This document shows positions 54,045 through 64,000 of a DNA stretch of 64,000 nucleotides, in pieces. Position 1 is the first letter of the stretch, and each line of letters opens with the position of its first letter. The notes under the pieces were generated by a model. It made no database searches. It worked only from the letters and a program-made list of their open reading frames with translations, and had not been told where the DNA came from. The stretch comes from Sulfitobacter sp. M05 (lineage in GTDB: Bacteria; Pseudomonadota; Alphaproteobacteria; Rhodobacterales; Rhodobacteraceae), in the NCBI RefSeq assembly GCF_029285175.1, contig NZ_JABEDH010000002.1:1090207-1154206 (forward strand). Reading direction: 5' to 3'. The position numbers were made by a program, and so were the translations under genes.

Positions 54045-54060
54045 TGTCCCCGCGGGGACA
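54045..54060. promoter_or_regulatory. parS-like palindrome, copy 4 (upstream of parA)
   Basis: Perfect TGTCCCCGCGGGGACA, 38 nt upstream of the parA start, where it could also serve as operator of the parAB operon. Between parA and the origin. Confidence 0.82.
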
Positions 54061-54519
54061 CTGTAATCTTGCAAAAACCAATTCCAACAGGACGCTAAAT
54101 CACAGCATTTCTTGATTTACGCCCAATTTGTATAAGATGTAAATCCGGATAATATCAATAATAGCCATATCTATAGGCCTAAAACCGCGAATCGACATGC
54201 ATCTGCCCGCTGGCGGAGCAGACAGGCCCATTAGGGGACAGAGTTTCTGGGACGAGCCCCTAATAGGGGACATGTTTGAACTAATAGGGGACAGCCTGAA
54301 TGTCCCCCTATACCTATTATACCTAGTTTTCTTTTCATGTTTTAGGGACATACCGAGCCTAACTAACGGTTTCGCTTGACAATATGGGTGCTTTGGACGC
54401 AAATCAGGCATGGCCATGGAAAAGCGTTGAGTTCGCAACCTGGCTATTAAATCGAAACATAGATTTCGGATCACGAGGCTAGCACGCCGGCGGCGGTGCA
54501 TTAATGGACGGGCAAGGAT
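54061..54519. other. Putative plasmid-type replication origin region
   Basis: A 459-nt gap between divergent parA and the initiator gene. From left to right it holds an AT-rich stretch (about 54095-54180) suitable for strand opening, iterons (54229-54350), and about 170 nt upstream of the initiator gene with no clear signal. The only long open frame across it (minus strand) crosses the iterons and is treated as spurious. Confidence 0.75.
54229..54350. repeat. Iteron-like repeats TAATAGGGGACA
   Basis: Direct copies TAATAGGGGACA at 54261-54272 and 54282-54293 are exactly 21 bp (two helical turns) apart. TTAGGGGACA at 54231-54240 is a near copy. An inverted TGTCCCCCTATA lies at 54301-54312 and a degenerate TTTAGGGACA at 54341-54350. 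The shared GGGGACA core equals the half-site of the parS-like palindrome. Such repeats next to an initiator gene are typical binding sites for that initiator. Confidence 0.8.
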
Positions 54520-55197
54520 ATGCTCCATCGAAAGCTTGCAGGGCCGGGGGCCGCTGCACGGAAATATGATTTGATCACTGCGCTGGGGGCGCACGCCTTG
54601 TCCTTGGGCAAACATGATCAGCGCCTTATTTTACGGCTGATTACGCTTTTGACGGCACGATATAATTGGGGCCGCGACGAGTTGTCGATTGGTCAGCGTG
54701 AAATCGCACGTTTGTGGTCTTGCGACGAACGGACCGTCAAACGTGAGATGGCCAAGCTTCGGGCGATGGGCTGGCTGGTGGTGAAACGTCAGGGCGCGCG
54801 GGGCAGGGTGACAACCTATGGCTTTGACGGCGAGACCGCGATGGCCGCAACCAAAGCGATCTGGCCAGAAATCGGCCCCGATTTTGTTGTCCGTGTCGAA
54901 GGGGCTCCCACAGAAACAGTGGTGCCTTTCCCTGTTAAAGGACAGGTTGCGGCCCCCGATATGTCAGATGCTAGTGAATGGGGGCTGGCGCGGGCCGTAC
55001 TTTATGCCGAGGACGAGGGCCGGTTTGCCGCTTGGGTACAGGCACTTTCACGGGTGGACAGGGCAGGGGGCCGCTTGACCCTCAAGGCGCCTAGTCGGTT
55101 TCATGCGGCCTATGTGCAAACCCATCTGACAGGCACCTTGCTGCGCGCCTGCCAATCGGTGGACAGTGATGTCAGCACCATCGAGATTATTGACTAG
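54520..55197 (+). CDS. DnaA-like plasmid/chromid replication initiator
   Basis: A 225-residue replication protein of the DnaA-like type known from Rhodobacterales extrachromosomal replicons. Residues about 20-110 contain a winged-helix DNA-binding part (L-S-I-G-Q-R-E-I-A-R-L-W-S-C-D-E-R-T-V-K-R-E-M followed by W-L-V-V-K-R-Q-G-A-R-G). The last ~80 residues resemble the DnaA N-terminal interaction domain (W-V-Q-A-L-S-R-V, L-x-L-K-A-P-S-R-F-H-A-A-Y-V). It has no AAA+ module, unlike chromosomal DnaA. It is adjacent to iterons and divergent from parAB. The subclass assignment is from memory and needs a database check. Confidence 0.85.
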   Translation: MLHRKLAGPGAAARKYDLITALGAHALSLGKHDQRLILRLITLLTARYNWGRDELSIGQREIARLWSCDERTVKREMAKLRAMGWLVVKRQGARGRVTTYGFDGETAMAATKAIWPEIGPDFVVRVEGAPTETVVPFPVKGQVAAPDMSDASEWGLARAVLYAEDEGRFAAWVQALSRVDRAGGRLTLKAPSRFHAAYVQTHLTGTLLRACQSVDSDVSTIEIID

Positions 55198-55200
55198 CCT

Positions 55201-55261
55201 TACCTAGAGCGTCGCGCCTTCAACCTGAGCGACATATGTTTAAGGCGCGACGCCTTAGGTA
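55201..55261. terminator. Long inverted repeat between convergent initiator and hemE genes
   Basis: A 12-bp perfect stem GCGTCGCGCCTT (55209-55220) / AAGGCGCGACGC (55242-55253) with a 21-nt loop, extended by outer TACCTA / TAGGTA. It lies between two convergent genes, so it is probably a bidirectional terminator. Its right arm touches the hemE stop codon. Confidence 0.72.
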
Positions 55262-56289
55262 CCCCGTACAGTGTCGATCATCAGTTGCACATTCTCAGGA
55301 TCGGCATCTGGCGTGATCCCGTGACCAAGGTTAAAGATGTGCGGGCCTTGCGACAGGGCCTGAACCGTGCGGCGGGTTTCACTGACAAGGGCGTCGCCAC
55401 CCGTCACCATATGCGATGACTTGAGGTTCCCCTGAACGCAGCCGGCGGTCTGTACGTTTGCCGCCGCCCATTCGGCAGAAACACCGTCGTCAATGGCCAC
55501 ACAATCCGCTCCGATAGCGGCATGGGCACCAACATAACGTTCGCCGGCGCCGCGCGGAAAGGCAATAACCGGCACATCGGGATGCAGCGCCTTGAGCGCC
55601 GCTGTGATCCGCTGCATCGGCTCAAGAGAATATTTTTTGAAATCAGAGTCTTGCAGTGAGCCGGCCCAGCTGTCGAACAGTTTGACCACCTCGGCGCCAG
55701 CCTTGATCTGTTCGGACAGATACAGGACCGTCGCATCGGTGATCCGCGCCATCAGGGCATCAAAGACCGGACGGTTTTCCGCCTTAAGCGCATGAGCTGG
55801 CCCTTGATCGGGGGTGCCACGGCCCGCAATCATATAAGTGGCGACTGTCCAGGGGGCACCGGCAAAGCCGATCAGGGTGGTTTCCGCAGGCAACCCGTTA
55901 GAGAGGATTTTCACCGTTTCATAAATTGGGCTTAGGGTATCGTGTATCGCCTCGACTGGTTTCAACGCATCCAGCTCGGCCTGGGTGGTGATGGTCGACA
56001 GGCGCGGGCCTTCACCGGTGACAAACCACAGATCGGCACCCAAGGCCTGGGGGATCAACAGAATGTCGGCGAACAGGATAGCGGCATCAAACCCGTAGCG
56101 CCGGATTGGTTGAAATGTCACCTCGGCGGCCAGTTCTGGATTATAGCACAGTGACAGGAAATCACCGGCCTGCGCCCGTGTCGCTTTGTATTCGGGCAAA
56201 TATCGTCCGGCTTGGCGCATCATCCAGATTGGCGGGGTGGGCAGGGTCTCGCCCGCAAGCGCGCGCAGGATGGTTTTGTCTTTGCTCAT
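55255..56289 (-). CDS. hemE: Uroporphyrinogen decarboxylase HemE
   Basis: Cytoplasmic enzyme converting uroporphyrinogen III to coproporphyrinogen III in haem and bacteriochlorophyll synthesis. The 344-residue product has the signature [16 protein letters not shown] (about 18-33), F-A-D-I-L-L-I-P with the catalytic Asp, and [12 protein letters not shown] near 140. It is full length and divergent from hemC with a 101-nt shared spacer. Confidence 0.97.
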   Translation of the reverse strand: MSKDKTILRALAGETLPTPPIWMMRQAGRYLPEYKATRAQAGDFLSLCYNPELAAEVTFQPIRRYGFDAAILFADILLIPQALGADLWFVTGEGPRLSTITTQAELDALKPVEAIHDTLSPIYETVKILSNGLPAETTLIGFAGAPWTVATYMIAGRGTPDQGPAHALKAENRPVFDALMARITDATVLYLSEQIKAGAEVVKLFDSWAGSLQDSDFKKYSLEPMQRITAALKALHPDVPVIAFPRGAGERYVGAHAAIGADCVAIDDGVSAEWAAANVQTAGCVQGNLKSSHMVTGGDALVSETRRTVQALSQGPHIFNLGHGITPDADPENVQLMIDTVRGT

Positions 56290-56390
56290 GTCGGGATGCT
56301 TTCGTAGCTTAAGGTGTTGCGCGGATCATGCTATGGCCTGAAAGGTGATACAAGCGTTGTCACCTGAAAGCCAGAAATGTACCAAGCAGC

Positions 56391-57335
56391 ATGATCCAGA
56401 ATTTACCAACCCCGAAAAATCCGCTCAAGATTGGCACCCGTGGGTCGCCGCTTGCTTTGGCGCAGGCCCATGAAACCCGCGACCGTCTGGCCCGCGCTTT
56501 TGATTTGCCGCCCGAGGCCTTTGAGATTGTTGTGATCAAAACAACAGGGGACAAGGTACAGGACCGCCCGCTGAAGGAGATCGGCGGTAAGGGGTTGTTC
56601 ACCCGCGAGATCGAGGACGATATGCTGGCCGGCAAGATCGACATCGCGGTGCATTCGATGAAGGACATGCCGACGTTGCAACCTGACGGGCTGGTGCTTG
56701 AAACCTATCTGCCGCGCGAGGACGTGCGCGATGCCTTTATCTCACCGCGTGTTAATCGGCTGGAAGATCTGCCAGACGGGGCCGTTGTGGGCACCTCAAG
56801 CTTGCGCCGCAAAGCACAGCTTAAACTGCGCCGTCCCGATCTGAATGTGGTGGAATTTCGTGGCAACCTGCAAACCCGTCTGCGCAAGCTGGACGAGGGC
56901 GTCGCCGAGGCCACCTTTCTGGCGACGGCGGGCTTGAATCGGTTGGCAATGCATGATGTGCCGCAAACGGCCATTGATGTAGAGATGATGTTGCCTGCGG
57001 TTGCACAGGGGGCAATCGGGATCGAACGCCGGTCTGACGATATGCGCATGGCCGAGATGTTGGAGGCGGTGCATGATGTCCCAACCGGCCAACGGCTGGC
57101 AGCGGAACGGGCGTTCCTCGCCGGATTGGACGGATCCTGCGAGACCCCGATTGCCGGCTTGGCCGTCTTGGAAGGCACAACATTACATCTGCGCGGTGAG
57201 GTGTTGCGGCCGGACGGGTCGCAGGCGTTGAGTGATGAGCTGCGCTGCCCGATTGAAGATGGTGCCAAGGCAGGTCACGAGATGGCGCAAACCCTGTTGC
57301 AACGGGCTGGTGACGGGTTTTTTGACTGGCGCTAG
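56391..57335 (+). CDS. hemC: Hydroxymethylbilane synthase (porphobilinogen deaminase) HemC
   Basis: Joins four porphobilinogens into hydroxymethylbilane, two steps before HemE. The 314-residue product has I-G-T-R-G-S-P-L-A-L-A-Q-A near residue 14, the catalytic-Asp region A-V-H-S-M-K-D-M-P-T, and R-N-L-Q-T-R equivalents (R-G-N-L-Q-T-R). The dipyrromethane-cofactor Cys is in L-D-G-S-C-E-T-P-I (about 247). The ribosome site is weak, but no better start exists. Confidence 0.97.
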   Translation: MIQNLPTPKNPLKIGTRGSPLALAQAHETRDRLARAFDLPPEAFEIVVIKTTGDKVQDRPLKEIGGKGLFTREIEDDMLAGKIDIAVHSMKDMPTLQPDGLVLETYLPREDVRDAFISPRVNRLEDLPDGAVVGTSSLRRKAQLKLRRPDLNVVEFRGNLQTRLRKLDEGVAEATFLATAGLNRLAMHDVPQTAIDVEMMLPAVAQGAIGIERRSDDMRMAEMLEAVHDVPTGQRLAAERAFLAGLDGSCETPIAGLAVLEGTTLHLRGEVLRPDGSQALSDELRCPIEDGAKAGHEMAQTLLQRAGDGFFDWR

Positions 57336-57368
57336 GCTGCGCTGTTCTGTGTTGCCACATTATACACT

Positions 57369-57396
57369 GTGTTTCGCCGGTTTTCCGGCGCAACAC
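57369..57396 (+). terminator. Hairpin downstream of hemC
   Basis: Stem GTGTT-t-CGCCGG / CCGGCG-c-AACAC with a TTTT loop and one internal mismatch, 34 nt after the hemC stop. There is no U-tract, so termination strength is uncertain. Confidence 0.6.
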
Positions 57397-57585
57397 GACC
57401 GCCCAAGCACCACGCAGATTTCCCCGGGACTAACCTGCCCATCGGTGACTATATATATACCAGAAAAAAATCGCGGTTTTGAACGCTGCGCTGGGGGGCG
57501 CAATCAGCCCCTGATATCTGGCTCCTCCCTTTCTCAATATACCTAGATACCGCAAGCTGGCCGATGGTGGTCAGATGTTGTGCCG

Positions 57586-57705
57586 GAATCAGGCGCTGCG
57601 GATCGAATCTTGGGCATTCTGCGGAGTCATTTTGACCACCTTTCCGGTGAATCGCCCGATTCACCGATTCACTTCACCGGAATCGGAGTGTGTTTGGTGT
57701 GAATC
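57586..57705. promoter_or_regulatory. Cluster of eight GANTC (CcrM) methylation sites
   Basis: GANTC starts at 57586, 57605, 57624, 57649, 57658, 57666, 57680 and 57701. The first three are spaced by exactly 19 bp. A random 120-bp stretch would carry about half a site. Confidence 0.9.
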
Positions 57706-57761
57706 GGAGCGTTTGTGTTGGGGATTTTGGTGTGCGTCTTTGTTTGTCTTGTTGGTAAGTC

Positions 57762-57770
57762 TGTGGATAA
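57762..57770 (-). promoter_or_regulatory. Perfect DnaA box
   Basis: TGTGGATAA on the plus strand equals TTATCCACA on the minus strand, the strict DnaA consensus. A 7/9 match (GGCGGATAA) lies near 58040. Confidence 0.75.
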
Positions 57771-57928
57771 CACAAGATGTGCGTTTGTTGGTGTGAGTGC
57801 TGCCCTTTGGTCAGGGCAATAAAGCTGCTTGTTGTTAGGTGTTTGCGCAAGAATTGGGATGCAAGGGGCTGAAAACATGGGAAAAACGTTTTGCGTTACA
57901 AAAACTTCGCATTTCTGGAAAAAAGCGC

Positions 57929-57957
57929 TTGCGGGTCTGAGCCAGTAACACTAGAAC
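57929..57957 (+). promoter_or_regulatory. rrn operon promoter
   Basis: -35 TTGCGG (57929-57934), a 17-nt spacer, and -10 TAGAAC (57952-57957). It is preceded by an A-rich upstream tract (about 57885-57925) that could act as UP element. The overall form CTTGC...TAGAAC-CCCCC resembles rrn promoters I recall from Rhodobacterales. Confidence 0.65.
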
Positions 57958-58363
57958 CCCCCTTACCGGACGAGCAGCGACGCTCCAACGGGACGCCGGA
58001 CGGGCCAGACGGAAGCGGAGACGCAGACAGAGGCCAAGAGGCGGATAAGAAATTTTGAGGTATTTGAGGCGGGGCGCGCCAGTAAGTTAGGGCGCATCCA
58101 GTCACTTTTGTCTCTACGCTGTTTGAAAATTAAATATCTGAAGAGATATGTGGGCGGTTTGGTTCATTCGATGGATCAACCTCTACATATCACGCTCCTA
58201 GGCTTCGGCTGATTATGGAGTGTCAGCTTCACTGTTTGTAGGGTTTCTGGTTACTTTGGTAACTTGAAGCACACAAACAGAGAAAATGTTCAATAGGTTT
58301 CAGTAAGGCCTATTGGATGATGTGCAGAGGTTCGACGTCAAGGATATGATCGTAAGATCATTT
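57958..58363 (+). other. rrn leader region
   Basis: About 400 nt between the promoter and the 16S 5' end. It should contain the anti-termination and RNase III processing stem; I could not place a boxA with confidence. No gene is supported. Confidence 0.6.
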
Positions 58364-59833
<1,470 letters not shown>

Positions 59834-59997
59834 GTTCCTAGCCATGATTGTTCGCAATCATCATGGAACACTTAGCAGAACAGCAAACAAAGCTGTTCAT
59901 ATATGAAAGCATCGCAAGATGACTTTCGAACCGAGCCGTCCTCATATCTCTTCAGAATAATAGGTCCTGCGCAGTTGTGCGTAGGGTTCCAAAGTTT

Positions 59998-60073
59998 GGG
60001 GCCTTAGCTCAGCTGGGAGAGCGCCTGATTTGCATTCAGGAGGTCAGGAGTTCGATCCTCCTAGGCTCCACCA
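59998..60073 (+). tRNA. tRNA-Ala (anticodon TGC)
   Basis: A 76-nt cloverleaf from GGGGCCTTAGCTC to GGCTCCACCA, with the CCA end encoded. The anticodon loop TTTGCAT has TGC at 60031-60033. It is the first tRNA in the 16S-23S spacer. Confidence 0.97.
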
Positions 60074-60165
60074 AGTGTTTTACGCAGTAAAGCACGTCGC
60101 CCTGGCAGTCGTTGCGCAGCAACGATGAGAAGGGCAACCCGGCCAGTTACTGGTCCAACCAAGAT

Positions 60166-60242
<77 letters not shown>

Positions 60243-60755
60243 TCAACTTGATTAGATCAGCAAGCAGTCAACAGACTGTTTGCTCGTCCAATCGGACGAC
60301 GGGGACTTCTTCGGAAGTCCTCTGACATCGTAAAGAGAGATACAGTTACTTTAAGAGTAATCTTGAAGTAACAAACAACATTGTTTGATCATACCGAGTA
60401 AGGTGTTGATCTTCGTTGCTGCCCTTCGGGGCCGGTATTTAGCGGACTGTTTCCTCGGTCTTCTAGATATATCGCGACGAAAACGAACGTGTTGTCCAAG
60501 TCAAGTACACTAACCAGAGGTATGACGGTGTTTGCCCGCACGGCTGACACCTATCTGCATGCCTCGTTGTCTGGATTTAGAATCCAGGCGGGAAAAAGTA
60601 TGCTTTTGACCAGAATAAGGATTGGCAGTTTCTTACCAGCTTCTGCCGGTCGCGCAGGTTTGTTGTTCTATGCGGTGACGTTATGAAGGGATGTAAATAG
60701 TCCTCAAGTAGCGAAGCGGTAGGACATAAAACAAGTCTTGCTTTTTCTGGATCAA
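60243..60755 (+). other. Second part of the 16S-23S spacer
   Basis: About 510 nt with no gene. It should carry the 23S processing stem: the segment before the 23S start (AAAACAAGTCTTGCTTTTTCTGGATCAAATC, about 60727-60757) pairs with the segment after its end (GATTTGATCCAGTAGAAGCAAGACTT, from about 63580). A boxA-like motif was not fixed. Confidence 0.65.
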
Positions 60756-63588
<2,833 letters not shown>

Positions 63589-63817
63589 CCAGTAGAAGCA
63601 AGACTTCACTACTCAAATCAAAAGCATACACAGTACATTAGATGTACATGACTTGGACAAGTTCGATGTCCTCGGTAGGAAAGCCGGGGATGTCAGTTTG
63701 TATCGCAAACACACCTCTAACGTTCCATCCGGAATAGCGAGGGAGTGGGAACGCGCACTTCATGCGCTGATACCCACCCAACGTATTTGTATACAAACAC
63801 GTTGAAGTCTTTTTTTG
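63589..63817 (+). other. 23S-5S spacer
   Basis: About 230 nt with no gene. The first part pairs with the 23S leader (processing stem). No tRNA is encoded. Confidence 0.6.
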
Positions 63818-63934
63818 GTTTGGTGATCATAGCGAGAGCAAAACACCTGGTTCCATCCCGAACCCAGCCGTTAAGTGCCTTAGCGCCGATGGTACTGCGT
63901 CTTAAGGCGTGGGAGAGTAGGTCATCGCCAAACC
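63818..63934 (+). rRNA. rrf: 5S ribosomal RNA
   Basis: About 117 nt from GTTTGGTGATCATAGCG to CATCGCCAAAC, with complementary ends and the conserved CCGAACCCAGCCGTTAAG core. No tRNA-fMet follows within the remaining 66 nt. Confidence 0.95.
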
Positions 63935-64000
63935 TAATAAAGACTTCAATTCAAAACGTATCTCTCTACGATGAAAAATCAATAATCCAAAATTACCGTA

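Larger units (their letters stand above)
57397..57928. other. Non-coding stretch with origin-like signals
   Basis: About 530 nt without a credible gene; its composition is unlike the coding DNA (a GT-rich part around 57690-57800). In order it holds an AT-rich patch TATATATATACC then A-run (about 57450-57470), the GANTC cluster (57586-57705), and a perfect DnaA box (57762-57770). Another partial box (TTATACACT) lies at 57360-57368. These parts together resemble an alphaproteobacterial oriC, though no functional claim can be made. Confidence 0.5.

Noticed and set aside
51602..54060. The GTCCCCGCGGGGAC palindromes as transcription terminators
   Set aside because: They have no loop or U-tract, recur as an exact 16-mer, and two lie inside reading frames; a protein-binding site fits better.
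54100..54615. 171-codon minus-strand frame over the origin
   Set aside because: Crosses the iterons and the initiator start, has unusual composition and no ribosome site; considered spurious.
57449..58105. Several 60-100 codon frames between hemC and 16S
   Set aside because: No ribosome sites or coding-like composition; the region shows origin and promoter signals instead.

Overview
The window looks like part of a marine Rhodobacteraceae (Roseobacter-group) genome. The 16S and 23S genes are alphaproteobacterial in type, protein coding is GC-rich, and several families present (rhodobacterial Idi, a DnaA-like plasmid replicator, Liv transporters, a roseobacter-style rrn promoter) fit that group. 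Genus cannot be fixed by eye.

Layout. (1) 1-22389, minus strand: one long type VI secretion (T6SS) operon transcribed right to left, tssA-tssB-tssC-hcp-tagJ-tssE-tssF-tssG-clpV-[NaChBac-type channel]-[giant TssB/TssC-like fusion]-vgrG-[DUF6931-like]-PAAR-tagH-tssK-tssL. It runs off the left edge, where tssM would be expected. (2) 22607-27436, plus strand, divergent from tssA: a helical protein of unknown function, a small secreted protein, then an ExbB-ExbD-ExbD set translationally coupled to a TonB-like protein with a DUF4384-type C-terminus. (3) 28131-33239 and 27433-28131, minus strand: a 1702-residue helical protein ending in an anthrax-lethal-factor-like metalloprotease domain, overlapping a small CpXC zinc-binding protein. 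(4) 33509-42075, plus strand: a two-partner secretion pair (TpsB, TpsA) followed by a secreted caspase-like protein with Sel1 repeats and a peptidoglycan-binding tail. (5) 42160-50054: a gentisate-type ring-cleavage module facing a livKHMGF-ridA operon. (6) 50301-51470: a c-type cytochrome and isopentenyl-diphosphate isomerase.

(7) 51625-55197: a plasmid-type replication and partition module: parB, parA, an iteron-bearing origin and a DnaA-like initiator, with four perfect copies of the 16-bp palindrome TGTCCCCGCGGGGACA (two intergenic, one inside parA, one inside parB) plus one decayed copy. (8) 55255-57335: divergent hemE and hemC. (9) 57336-63934: an unusual non-coding stretch (eight GANTC sites in 120 bp and a perfect DnaA box), then an rrn operon 16S-tRNA-Ala-tRNA-Ile-23S-5S. 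A plasmid-type origin beside essential haem genes and an rrn operon suggests a chromid, or a chromosome with an integrated plasmid backbone.

Working model. Regions 1 to 4 form an envelope/antagonism island: a T6SS with added parts (channel, sheath-like fusion), an energised inner-membrane complex of unknown output, a candidate giant metalloprotease toxin, and a TPS-caspase operon. The strongest candidates for undescribed biology are the TssB/TssC fusion with its neighbouring sodium channel, the lethal-factor-like giant with its CpXC partner, and the ExbBD-DUF4384 machine.
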